DNA from: Fundicoccus culcitae
GTDB taxonomy: Bacteria > Bacillota > Bacilli > Lactobacillales > Aerococcaceae
DNA length: 64,000 bases
Direction: 5' to 3'
Assembly (NCBI RefSeq): GCF_024661895.1
Contig: NZ_CP102453.1
Coordinates: 310,001-374,000, forward strand
In this document: in pieces, positions 7,719-15,879 of the stretch
How the letters are laid out: every line of letters begins with the position of its first letter
How positions within the stretch are numbered: the stretch's first letter is position 1
Notes under the pieces: model-generated
The model's input: only the letters and a program-made list of their open reading frames with translations
What the model was told of the DNA's origin: nothing
The model's database searches: none
Made by a program: the position numbers and the translations under genes

Positions 7719-9116
7719 ATGATGACAAAAAAAATAGGAATTATGGAAACTGTCTTACGCGATGGGCAACAAAGTCAAATTGCTACGCGCATGACGATGG
7801 ATGAGATGTTGCCTATTCTACCATTATTAGATGAAATTGGATTTGAAGCTCTGGAAGTTTGGGGTGGGGCAACCTTTGATGCATGTTTACGTTATTTAAA
7901 TGAGGATCCTTGGGAAAGATTGCGTATTATCCGCACAAATATTAAAAACACAAAACTTCAAATGTTGCTTCGTGGACAAAATTTACTGGGATATAAACAT
8001 TATCCAGATGATGTTGTGCGTGCTTTCGTTACCAAGTCCGTCGAGAATGGGATTGATGTGGTTAGAATTTTCGACGCATTGAATGATGGTCGCAATTTAA
8101 TTACTTCGATTGATGCAACTAAAGAAGCAGGCGGACACGTGCAAGCAGCCATTTGTTATACGACCAGTGAGATTCATACGGTTAAGTATTTTGTTGAAAA
8201 GGCTAAAGAGTTTGTTAATTATGGGGCAGATTCAATTGCTATTAAAGATATGGCGGGGGTGTTATCACCAAAAATCAGTTATGAATTAGTTTCGGAATTA
8301 CGTTCTGTTTTAGATGTTCCTATTCAAGTGCATACACATGCAACCAGTGGTATTTCAGAAATGGCTTATTTAAAGGCTGTGGAAGCTGGAGCTGATATTA
8401 TTGATACGGCTATCTCTTCGTTCTCAGGAGGTACTTCTCAACCTACGACGGAGTCAATGGTAATTATTTTAGAGGAATTAGGGTATGAAACGGGGATTGA
8501 TTTGGATAAGCTAGCTGAACTTGCTTTATATTTTAATAAAGTGCGTGATAAATATCGCGAGTCAGGTCAATTAAATCCAAAAGTTAAAGATATTGATCCT
8601 AAATCTCTGATATATCAAGTGCCTGGAGGAATGTTATCTAATTTGTTAAGTCAACTCAAGGAGCAAGGGCTAGAAAGTAGATATGAAGAAGTGCTTCTTG
8701 AAGTACCGCGTGTTAGAGCCGATTTAGGCTACCCACCATTAGTTACCCCCTTATCACAAATGGTGGGAACACAAGCTTTGATGAATGTTGTCAGCGGTGA
8801 ACGATACAAACTAATACCCAACGAAATTAAAGATTACGTAAAAGGTTATTATGGGCAACCACCCATTGAAATTAGTGAGGAAATTTCTAAGAAAATCATT
8901 GGTGATAGTGAAGTGATTACCGTTCGACCAGCGGATTTATTAGAGGATCAAATGGAACAACTTACCCAAGAAATCTCTGACTATGCTAAATCGCCTGAAG
9001 ATGTCCTAAGCTATGCCTTGTTTCCTCAACAAGCGAGAGATTTTTTAGGTAGGCGAGAAGATCCTTACTATGATGTGCCTCTACAAACGATTGATCTAAC
9101 CATTAATACTTTGTAG
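7719..9116 (+). CDS. oadA: Oxaloacetate decarboxylase carboxyltransferase subunit
   Basis: Transfers the carboxyl group of oxaloacetate to biotin on OadD, yielding pyruvate. It is a DRE-TIM-type carboxyltransferase with ETVLRDGQQS near the N terminus, the catalytic lysine in SIAIKDMAGVL (K176) and metal-binding histidines in HTHATSG (H205, H207). At 465 residues it ends after the conserved carboxyltransferase domain and lacks the biotinyl domain found in proteobacterial OadA, as expected with a separate OadD. Start ATG 7719 follows GAAAGGA; ATG 7722 is an equal alternative. No citrate lyase, malate enzyme or transporter gene is next to this operon, so the oxaloacetate source is not shown here. 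Confidence 0.93.
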   Translation: MMTKKIGIMETVLRDGQQSQIATRMTMDEMLPILPLLDEIGFEALEVWGGATFDACLRYLNEDPWERLRIIRTNIKNTKLQMLLRGQNLLGYKHYPDDVVRAFVTKSVENGIDVVRIFDALNDGRNLITSIDATKEAGGHVQAAICYTTSEIHTVKYFVEKAKEFVNYGADSIAIKDMAGVLSPKISYELVSELRSVLDVPIQVHTHATSGISEMAYLKAVEAGADIIDTAISSFSGGTSQPTTESMVIILEELGYETGIDLDKLAELALYFNKVRDKYRESGQLNPKVKDIDPKSLIYQVPGGMLSNLLSQLKEQGLESRYEEVLLEVPRVRADLGYPPLVTPLSQMVGTQALMNVVSGERYKLIPNEIKDYVKGYYGQPPIEISEEISKKIIGDSEVITVRPADLLEDQMEQLTQEISDYAKSPEDVLSYALFPQQARDFLGRREDPYYDVPLQTIDLTINTL

Positions 9117-9147
9117 TTTGATTATGAAAAGATTTTTATAATAAAGC

Positions 9148-9190
9148 CGTAAGCAACTCATTCTGTTCAGAGATGCTTACGTTTTTTTTT
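9148..9190 (+). terminator. Intrinsic terminator of the oad operon
   Basis: CGTAAGCA (9148-9155) pairs with TGCTTACG (9174-9181), followed by nine or more T residues. Confidence 0.85.
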
Positions 9191-9311
9191 ATGGTTGAAT
9201 GTGGGGGGATGTAGGTGGGATGTGATGTGGGGAGGAGCCGCACAACTTTATTAGAGTTAGTGGATAGGAAAGGGCTGGTATTTTGACTAGCTATCACTAC
9301 CAGTTCAGCCC

Positions 9312-9341
9312 AACCGCCAGAGAACCAGTTGAGAGGCGGAT
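9312..9341. repeat. Hairpin repeat family C, isolated copy
   Basis: AACCGCC, 16-base loop, GGCGGAT. The same 30-base element with a slightly different loop occurs twice at 10051-10120, about 740 bp away on the other side of families A and B. Five to six base pairs of the stem are GC. Confidence 0.75.
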
Positions 9342-9570
9342 GGTAGCTCCCAACTGCCTGTGAGCGTAAGTGGAAAGTGAAGAACCTGGTGATTTAAACG
9401 ACAGCATTGTGGCAGATAAAATATTGCTTATTGTTGGTGAAGCTAGTGTATCACTTCTCCAGCAATTAAATATAGTGGCGAAGTTAATATACCCCCTTGT
9501 CATAAACCAAAGTAAGCCTAAGTTGAAGAACTTATCTTCTTCCATTTTGCGGATTATCTTTAATTGACGG

Positions 9571-9820
9571 CTTATTGTCATGAGGGAAAATCTGAGTGAC
9601 AATGGGGCGGCTTATTGTCATGAGGGAAAATCTGAGTGACAATGGGGCGGCTTATTGTCATGGGAGAAAATCTGAGTGACAATGGGACGGCTTATTGTCA
9701 TAAGAAAAAATCTGAGTGACAATGGGGCGGCTTATTGTCATGGGAGAAAATCTGAGTGACAATGGGACGTCTTATTGTCATTGGGGAAAATCTGAGTGAC
9801 AATGGGACAGCTTATTGTAA
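9571..9820. repeat. Hairpin repeat family A, six 40-bp tandem units
   Basis: Units start at 9571, 9611, 9651, 9691, 9731 and 9771, with a broken seventh at 9811. Each has arm ATTGTCA, a 16-base loop ending AAAATCTGAG, arm TGACAAT and a 10-base spacer. The arms are identical in all six units. The changes fall in the first half of the loop (TGAGGGA, TGGGAGA, TAAGAAA, TTGGGGA) and in the spacer (GGGGCGG, GGGACGG, GGGACGT, GGGACAG). Confidence 0.9.
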
Positions 9821-9921
9821 GTGGGAAGTGAGGAACCGTCAAATCTCAGCTTATTCGGCGGGCACTTTTAGCTAGTTTCAACGGACTTCCATTACCCGTT
9901 TACGAGAATTAGTTGCTTGAT

Positions 9922-10012
9922 GTCAGATTCTTGAGTTTCTGACGGGAAATTAGGTGTTTGGCGTCAGATTCTTGAGTATCTGACGGGAAATTAGGCGTTT
10001 GGCGTCAGATTA
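9922..10012. repeat. Hairpin repeat family B, 41-bp units
   Basis: Two full units (9922, 9963) and the start of a third (10004). Each has GTCAGA, a 10-base loop TTCTTGAGTT or TTCTTGAGTA, TCTGAC, and a 19-base spacer GGGAAATTAGGTGTTTGGC with one change between copies. Confidence 0.8.
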
Positions 10013-10050
10013 GCTTTATTTAACGTTCGCTCACCTCCAGCTTACATCCC

Positions 10051-10120
10051 AACCGCCAGAGAGCAACATGAGAGGCGGATGGCCACCCCCATCCGCCAGA
10101 GAGCAACATGAAAGGCGGAT
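10051..10120. repeat. Hairpin repeat family C, two 40-bp tandem units
   Basis: Units start at 10051 and 10091. Arms (A/T)(A/T)CCGCC-type and GGCGGAT enclose a 16-base loop beginning AGAGAGCAACATGA; the spacer is 10 bases. Arm, loop and spacer lengths (7-16-7-10) are the same as in family A although the sequences differ. A related CCACCCGCC follows at about 10133. Confidence 0.8.
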
Positions 10121-10187
10121 GGTCACCTGCGACCACCCGCCTATAGATAAATCAAAGCTTTATCCGAAATAATTGATTGATATTCAA

Positions 10188-10988
10188 TTAATACAAGTAA
10201 CTTAAAGCATAAACTAGATTAAAAATCAGCATGACGGATGAAAAATAATTGATTTTGTTTTGTGCTTGGTGAACTTTGTCGGTAGAGACTAAAAGAGGCA
10301 GGATTAATGCTAAACTGACTATGACTAACAGAATTTGAGTTAAATAATAAGATTGACTGGGTAAAGAAAAATAGACGGCTAAGGCTATAGCAACCATACA
10401 TAAACCGATGCTTAATTTATTAAACAGGCTATTAGAGTATGCATCAGTTTGTTTGGCAATTATGCCTCGTAGGGTAGATTGTTCTAACTGTAAACCAGCA
10501 TTAAAAATAACTAAAGGTAACAATGAATATAAGAAATCATTAGATACCGTTTGCGTTTGTGTGTAAAAAGCAATTGTTTGTAAAACAAAACTATTAAAAA
10601 AAACATTTAACACAAAATGATAAAAGGTGCGTGTAAAATCAAAGGGGAAGTATTGTATATGGATAAAGATTAAATAAAGGATGAGTAATAGGTTGATAAT
10701 CCAATGTTGTCTAACAATAAAGATAATACTAAAGGCAATTAAGAGCAATTCTAAAACAATAATTATCATAGCAGACGATGATTGTACTTCTTGCTTAGCA
10801 AATCGAATAAAGAAATATTGATCGATTAATTGCGTGCATAAAACAATCAAATACAGAAGAAAAAAATCGAGCCAGTTAAATTGTTGTGTGTTAGTAATGC
10901 TAACAATCGATCCAAAGAAAATATATGAAAATGGAGCTGCAATGATTTTAAGTAAAGGATGTTGCAGAAGTTTTATAAGTGGTTTCAT
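10188..10988 (-). CDS. Multi-pass membrane protein of unknown function
   Basis: Protein of 266 residues, almost entirely hydrophobic, with about eight predicted helices and short loops. The family is not recognised. The layout loosely recalls UbiA-type prenyltransferases (helix pairs, a loop with NAGLQLEQSTLRGIIAKQTD), but the two Asp-rich NDxxDxxxD-type motifs required for that activity are absent. I therefore do not assign it. It is a single-gene unit on the minus strand, divergent from metK. An AAAGGTAC stretch lies just before the start on the minus strand. Confidence 0.6.
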   Translation of the reverse strand: MKPLIKLLQHPLLKIIAAPFSYIFFGSIVSITNTQQFNWLDFFLLYLIVLCTQLIDQYFFIRFAKQEVQSSSAMIIIVLELLLIAFSIIFIVRQHWIINLLLILYLIFIHIQYFPFDFTRTFYHFVLNVFFNSFVLQTIAFYTQTQTVSNDFLYSLLPLVIFNAGLQLEQSTLRGIIAKQTDAYSNSLFNKLSIGLCMVAIALAVYFSLPSQSYYLTQILLVIVSLALILPLLVSTDKVHQAQNKINYFSSVMLIFNLVYALSYLY

Positions 10989-11183
10989 TTAACAAGTACC
11001 TTTCATACGAACAATTGATTTTTTATTAAATATGACTGTATTTTATAGTAAAGGAATCTGTCATGATAATCAACAATTAGAAAACTTCTTTAATCAGATT
11101 GTAAGATTTCAAGCGACTATTTTTTAATTTATACACTAGAAAAAATTGATTTAGTAGATTTTTGTTTTAAAGCGATGCTTTTT

Positions 11184-11192
11184 TGGTATAAT
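11184..11192 (+). promoter_or_regulatory. Extended -10 promoter of metK
   Basis: TGGTATAAT is a full TGnTATAAT extended -10 element about 20 bases before the riboswitch begins. No good -35 is visible at 17 bases, which extended -10 promoters tolerate. Confidence 0.7.
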
Positions 11193-11208
11193 CTACATGT
11201 TACAATTA

Positions 11209-11288
11209 GCAATTCCCGATAGGGTTTAATTCCAATTGAATTTTACATGCCTTGTAACCGTATAGAAAAGAGGGGGAATTTATTAATG
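11209..11288 (+). promoter_or_regulatory. SAM-III (SMK box) riboswitch of metK
   Basis: The leader contains AATTCCCGATAGGG (from 11211), the SMK signature ATGCCTTGTAACCG (11247-11260) and a ribosome site AGGGGGAATT (11271-11280). The ribosome site is complementary to the AATTCCC arm. In SMK boxes, SAM binding stabilises pairing between the anti-Shine-Dalgarno arm and the ribosome site and blocks translation of metK. The gene downstream is metK, which fits the known distribution in Lactobacillales. An ATG inside the signature (11247) is part of the aptamer, not a start codon. Confidence 0.92.
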
Positions 11289-12479
11289 GAAGAAAAAAGA
11301 TTATTTACATCAGAATCGGTGACTGAAGGTCATCCAGATAAATTAGCCGACCAAATAAGCGATGCCGTACTTGATGCCATTTTAGCTCAAGACCCGTACG
11401 CACGCGTTGCCTGCGAAACAGTTGTTAATACTGGAATGGTCTTGGTTTTTGGTGAAATTACAACGTCAGCACAAGTTGATATCCAAAAAATAGTTCGTAA
11501 AAAAATTGCAGAAGTAGGCTATGTTGGTGGAAAATATGGCTTTGATGCGGATAATGTGGCCGTTTTGGTTGCTTTAGATGAACAATCAGCGGATATTGCC
11601 CAAGGGGTTGATCAAGCCTTAGAAACGCGAGGGACTGATTCCGCACAAGAAATCGGCGCTGGTGATCAAGGGTTAATGTTTGGTTACGCAACAAATGAAA
11701 CCAAGCAAATGATGCCGTTAGCTATAGAATTAAGTCATTTATTAGCCAGACAACTTGCGCATGTCCGTAAAAACGGTCCACTTTATTATCTTGGGCCAGA
11801 TGGCAAGACGCAAGTCACCATCGAATATGATGAAAATAACCAGGTGAAACGAATTGATAATCTGGTTATTAGCGCACAACACAGCGCCGACATTGAACTG
11901 GATCAATTAAAAGACGACATCATAACTCACGTTATTAAACCAGTGATAGCTAATAGTTGGTTAGATGATGAGACGAAATATTTTATCAATCCAACGGGAC
12001 GCTTTATTATTGGGGGACCAGTTGGCGATTCTGGGTTGACCGGACGCAAAATAATTGTTGACACATACGGAGGTTTTGCTCACCATGGTGGGGGAGCTTT
12101 TTCAGGTAAAGATGCAACCAAAGTCGACCGTTCTGCTTCTTATGCAGCCCGTTATATTGCAAAAAATATCGTTGCGGCGGGACTGGCCGATCGTTGCGAA
12201 ATCCAAATTGCGTATGCCATTGGAGTAGCTGAACCTGTTTCGATAACCATTAATACATTTGGCACCAGTGCGTTAAAAGATAGCCAATTGACTCAAATTG
12301 TTCGGCAATTATTTACCTTAACACCTAATGGGATTATTAACATGCTAGGGCTACGTGAACCTATATTTGCTCAAACAGCAGCTTATGGTCATTTCGGTCG
12401 CTATGATGTCGATTTGCCATGGGAAAGAACGGATCGAATAGACGAACTTATAACAGCGGCTCAACAATTTATCAAATAG
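11286..12479 (+). CDS. metK: S-adenosylmethionine synthetase
   Basis: Makes S-adenosylmethionine from methionine and ATP in the cytoplasm; homotetramer of homodimers. Visible motifs: [17 protein letters not shown] at the N terminus, the nucleotide signature [12 protein letters not shown] (residues 124-135) and the phosphate loop [17 protein letters not shown]. The length of 397 aa is standard. ATG 11286 is the start; the upstream in-frame ATG at 11247 lies in the riboswitch. Translation should be repressed when SAM is high through the SMK box. The last eight bases overlap the end of the convergent methyltransferase gene, a SAM-using enzyme. Confidence 0.97.
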   Translation: MEEKRLFTSESVTEGHPDKLADQISDAVLDAILAQDPYARVACETVVNTGMVLVFGEITTSAQVDIQKIVRKKIAEVGYVGGKYGFDADNVAVLVALDEQSADIAQGVDQALETRGTDSAQEIGAGDQGLMFGYATNETKQMMPLAIELSHLLARQLAHVRKNGPLYYLGPDGKTQVTIEYDENNQVKRIDNLVISAQHSADIELDQLKDDIITHVIKPVIANSWLDDETKYFINPTGRFIIGGPVGDSGLTGRKIIVDTYGGFAHHGGGAFSGKDATKVDRSASYAARYIAKNIVAAGLADRCEIQIAYAIGVAEPVSITINTFGTSALKDSQLTQIVRQLFTLTPNGIINMLGLREPIFAQTAAYGHFGRYDVDLPWERTDRIDELITAAQQFIK

Positions 12480-13044
12480 TTTTTTCGATAATAATGACAA
12501 AGGGCGGGTTATTTATTTGATTGATAAATTGGTATTGTAAAATTTGAAACGTCTCTTGAGGCCATTGCGAAAGCTCTTCAAGTAGACGGACTTTTTCAAT
12601 CTGACCCGCTTGATGACCAGGGTAAACAACTAGGATAATTTTTCCGTTCTTAACTAAATACCCCTGCATTTTTTCTAAGGCTTGAATCGTTGAGTCGGCT
12701 TGTGTTGTTATTTGATGGTTTCCTTTTGGTAAATAACCCAAATTAAATATCGCACCCTGTAAGCTTGCGTCAATCGCTAAGTATTGATCGACGTTAGCAT
12801 GTGAATCGCCTATTAATTGATAGCGATGGGCAGCGATATTTAGTTGGGTTATTTTTGTTTGGGATGTTTGAAGGGCTTGGGGTTGAATGTCAAAAGCTAG
12901 TAGGGTGCCAGTGAATTTGGGGTGTTTTAGGATATGAATGGCGTCATTGCCGTTACCAAGGGTAGCGTCGATGAAGAGTCCGTTTGGGAATTGTTCAATA
13001 AGTTCGTTCAGCATGGTGTGCGAATAGTTGATAGCGTTTTGCAT
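12472..13044 (-). CDS. mnmM: Class I SAM methyltransferase, MnmM/YtqB family
   Basis: Rossmann-fold methyltransferase of 190 residues. Motif I is [16 protein letters not shown] (residues 24-39), followed by FDIQPQAL for the acidic ribose-binding position, then [10 protein letters not shown] and a VVYPGH strand near the end. These are the features of the YtqB family (PF06962). In Bacillus this enzyme methylates nm5s2U34 to mnm5s2U34 in tRNA. The assignment to MnmM rests on family motifs. It is transcribed towards metK and overlaps its 3' end by eight bases; no terminator is visible between them. Confidence 0.85.
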   Translation of the reverse strand: MQNAINYSHTMLNELIEQFPNGLFIDATLGNGNDAIHILKHPKFTGTLLAFDIQPQALQTSQTKITQLNIAAHRYQLIGDSHANVDQYLAIDASLQGAIFNLGYLPKGNHQITTQADSTIQALEKMQGYLVKNGKIILVVYPGHQAGQIEKVRLLEELSQWPQETFQILQYQFINQINNPPFVIIIEKTI

Positions 13045-13191
13045 GGAAGCTCCTTTATGTTACGTTTTAATGACAATTATTACTTTTATTAAATGTATAA
13101 TAAAAGACAAACAAATATGGTTTTTTTATGAATTTATTTTATATAATTAGTGAACGAGATACAAATTTTTTGATATTGGGAGGAAATTTAA

Positions 13192-15219
13192 TTGAGTCTT
13201 AAACGTCAAGATATCATTAATTCTAAAAATGCGCTTAAAAAACAGCATTACACTAAACAATTAATGACTACCATGAATAAAAGTCTAGTGTTACTAAGTG
13301 CGGGTGTTGTTTTAAGTCAAGCGGCAGCTATTCCCACATCCGTTGAGGCTAATGATTCTGTATTTACTACACGAGTGAGTAAATCTACTTTCTTGGACAC
13401 GATATCTGAGCATGCGCGAACAATTGCGGCACAAAATGACTTATATGCATCAGTTATGATTGCTCAAGCTGCTTTAGAAACTGGTTGGGGAAATAGTACA
13501 TTAGCTCAGGCACCTTATAATAATTTGTTTGGGATTAAAGGGAATTACAACGGGAATTCTGTCAGTATGAACACGCTAGAAGATGATGGTTCAGGGTCTT
13601 ATTATGGAATCGTTGATTCATTTAAAGTCTATCCATCCATTGCAGAATCACTGGCGGATTATGCCGATGTATTAATAGGGACGGGTTCAGAATGGCGTGC
13701 GAATTTTTACGCTGGGGCACTTTATAGTAATACAACGAGTTATCAAGATGCCACAGCACACTTAACGGGTCGGTATGCAACAGATACCTCGTACGGTACA
13801 AAATTAAATGCTATCATATCACAAAACAACTTAACACAATATGATATGGTTCGCAATACAACGCCTTCGACACCAGAAGTTCCAGATACTGATACCACAG
13901 CACCTGAAGTTCCAGATAATAACACCACAACGCCAACAACCGGTTCAACTTATCGCGTAGTAGCGGGTGACACATATTGGGCTTTAGCTAAACGCTTCGG
14001 TTTGACCGTAGCTGCCTTACAACAAGCCAATAATGCGACCAATTCAAACTTATCGATTGGTATGTCACTGAATATTCCTGCCTCTGGTTCTAACCAAGGG
14101 GGGAATGAAGCGACAACGCCGGTTGAAACACCAAAACCAGAAGAAACACCAAAACCAACAACGCCGACGCCAGAAGAAACACCTTCAACGCCGGATACGA
14201 CCAACACGTATGTTGTTAAAGCAGGTGACACTTACTGGGCACTATCTAAACGTTTTGGAACAAGCGTGGCTGATTTATTATCGTTAAATGCTACGACTTC
14301 GAGTGCCTTAAGAGTGGGTCAAACAATTAAAGTAACAGGTCAAACTACAACGACCCCACCAAAAGAGTCTACAAATGAAAATAATAACGCGAATAATGGA
14401 AACAATTCAGGCACACAGCCAACAGCGAATGCTTATACGGTAAAAGCAGGCGATACTTATTGGGCATTAGCCCAACGATTTGGTGTCAGTGTTGCTAGTC
14501 TTCAACAACTGAATGGTACAACATCTAGTGCGTTACGCGTGGGGCAATCTTTAAAAGTTCCTAGTTCAACCGTGGCTAATAATGCGAATTCAAATTCAAA
14601 TTCAAATCCGAATTCGAACGGAGCGAATAATAGCCATTCATCAAATACTAACCAACAAGAATCATCGAATAACGTAACAGCGGGATCTTATGTTGTACAA
14701 GCAGGCGATACTTATTGGGCACTAGCAAAACGCTATAATACCACAGTTGCAGCTTTACAAAGTTTGAATAATGCAAAAAATTCAAACTTAGCGATTGGAC
14801 AATCTTTGGTTGTTCCTGGTCAAACAGCAACCGTGACAAGCTCTACGGTAGAAACGATGAGTACGTTAGCAGCTAATGAAACGCCTGCGGAAGTTGAAAC
14901 AATTAAAGAAAATATCACTGAAGTAGAAGTTACTGAAGTTATTACTAATGAAAGTGACGCCGAAAAAGAAGTTATTTCTGAAACAATAACCGAATTAGAC
15001 GTACCAGAAGTCGAAACGCCTACTGAAGTTACAACACCTACAGAAGTCGTTGAAGAGATTATTGAACCTGCTGAAGAAGAAACGACTGTTTCACAACACC
15101 AAGTTAAAGCTGGCGAAACTTTGTATTCAATCGCTCAACACTATCAAGTGAGTGTTAGTGAATTAATCGCAAACAACGGTGGAACCTTAATTCGTATCGG
15201 ACAAGTCATCACTTGGTAA
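13192..15219 (+). CDS. LysM-anchored N-acetylglucosaminidase (autolysin)
   Basis: Secreted cell-wall hydrolase of 675 residues. TTG start with GGGAGGAAAT seven bases upstream. A long signal peptide (about 52 residues; core LVLLSAGVVLSQAAA) precedes a glucosaminidase domain (about 60-215) with catalytic Glu96 in QAALETGWGNSTLAQAPYNN. Four near-identical LysM domains (from residues 254, 340, 415 and 500; motif AGDTYWALAKRFG) are separated by Thr/Pro- and Asn/Ser-rich linkers. After an acidic Thr/Val/Glu linker comes a fifth, divergent LysM (636-675, GETLYSIAQHYQV). LysM domains bind peptidoglycan. It resembles enterococcal and lactococcal AtlA/AcmA enzymes in layout and would act in cell separation. 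Single gene before the leuS leader. Confidence 0.92.
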   Translation: MSLKRQDIINSKNALKKQHYTKQLMTTMNKSLVLLSAGVVLSQAAAIPTSVEANDSVFTTRVSKSTFLDTISEHARTIAAQNDLYASVMIAQAALETGWGNSTLAQAPYNNLFGIKGNYNGNSVSMNTLEDDGSGSYYGIVDSFKVYPSIAESLADYADVLIGTGSEWRANFYAGALYSNTTSYQDATAHLTGRYATDTSYGTKLNAIISQNNLTQYDMVRNTTPSTPEVPDTDTTAPEVPDNNTTTPTTGSTYRVVAGDTYWALAKRFGLTVAALQQANNATNSNLSIGMSLNIPASGSNQGGNEATTPVETPKPEETPKPTTPTPEETPSTPDTTNTYVVKAGDTYWALSKRFGTSVADLLSLNATTSSALRVGQTIKVTGQTTTTPPKESTNENNNANNGNNSGTQPTANAYTVKAGDTYWALAQRFGVSVASLQQLNGTTSSALRVGQSLKVPSSTVANNANSNSNSNPNSNGANNSHSSNTNQQESSNNVTAGSYVVQAGDTYWALAKRYNTTVAALQSLNNAKNSNLAIGQSLVVPGQTATVTSSTVETMSTLAANETPAEVETIKENITEVEVTEVITNESDAEKEVISETITELDVPEVETPTEVTTPTEVVEEIIEPAEEETTVSQHQVKAGETLYSIAQHYQVSVSELIANNGGTLIRIGQVITW

Positions 15220-15269
15220 GCAAAACTTGCTACTTAAGTCAATAAATGTTATTGTTAATACATAATTAA

Positions 15270-15525
15270 ATAATAAACTGTTGTAGAAATAGTAGGAAGT
15301 TATCCGGTGGTAGAGAGCTTATGTTTGGTGAAAATAAGTCTGGAGACCTTTTGAACTCATCTATGTTAGGCTATTTTGAACTCTAAGTAGAAATAGACGC
15401 TTAAGCTGTGTTAAAAGCAAATGAGGTAAATAATAACTCGATTATTTACAAACATAGGTGGTACCGTGCCATATAGCGCCCTATATTATTTAGTTAAACT
15501 AGGTAATATAGGGCTTTTTTTATTT
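15270..15525 (+). promoter_or_regulatory. T-box leader of leuS (Leu)
   Basis: AGAGAGC (15312) marks stem I, and AGGTGGTACCGTG (15456-15468) is the T-box motif that binds the tRNA acceptor end. A terminator follows: GCCCTATATTA-type arms at 15478-15488 and 15504-15514, then a T run. GAACTC occurs twice (15353 and 15378); the first, followed by A, is the likelier specifier and reads CTC for leucine. Uncharged tRNA-Leu should allow read-through into leuS. Confidence 0.88.
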
Positions 15526-15556
15526 TTTTATGAGACACACAGAAGTGTGGCGCAAA

Positions 15557-15808
15557 CGCGTATATGGAAACGACAAAAGGCTATACGCGAATCGCAAACG
15601 CGTATATGGAAACCATAAAAGGCTATACGCGAATGATAAACGCGTATATGGAAACCGTAAAAGGCTATACGCGAATCGCAAACGCGTATATGGAAACGAC
15701 AAAAGGCTATACGCGAATCGCAAACGCGTATATGGAAACCATAAAAGGCTATACGCGAATGATAAACGCGTATATGGAAACCGTAAAAGGCTATACGCGA
15801 ATCGCAAA
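15557..15808. repeat. Hairpin repeat family D, six 42-bp units in the leuS leader
   Basis: Units start at 15557, 15599, 15641, 15683, 15725 and 15767. Each has arm CGCGTATA, a 17-base loop, arm TATACGCG and a 9-base spacer. All 12 arms are identical. The loop variants (CGAC, CCAT, CCGT before AAAAGG) and spacers (AATCGCAAA, AATGATAAA) follow a three-unit order that occurs twice, so the array is two copies of a 126-bp higher-order unit. It lies between the T-box terminator and the leuS start. The period is a multiple of three, which creates long false reading frames on both strands. Confidence 0.92.
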
Positions 15809-15879
15809 AACTCTGTCACTAACACGCAATACACAAGCATTAAACCAAAAATACACATTTATTTTATGGAGGAAGAAAA

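Larger units (their letters stand above)
9191..10187. other. Gene-free repeat region between convergent genes
   Basis: About 1 kb between the end of the oad operon and the end of a leftward membrane-protein gene. No credible gene is present; short open frames at 9297-9602 and 9370-9567 lack ribosome sites and any recognisable product, and the first overlaps the array. It begins with a G-rich stretch (about 9199-9238) and then contains three families of palindromic repeats, listed separately. Base composition here is more GC-rich than the flanking genes. Confidence 0.7.

Noticed and set aside
9297-9602. Minus-strand ORF of about 101 codons, and plus-strand ORF at 9370-9567
   Set aside because: No ribosome site, no recognisable product, and one overlaps the first unit of repeat array A.
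10188-10988. UbiA/MenA prenyltransferase
   Set aside because: The helix layout is vaguely similar but the Asp-rich catalytic motifs are absent.
11247-11285. Upstream start codon for metK
   Set aside because: That ATG is part of the SMK riboswitch signature; the ribosome site and family length support 11286.
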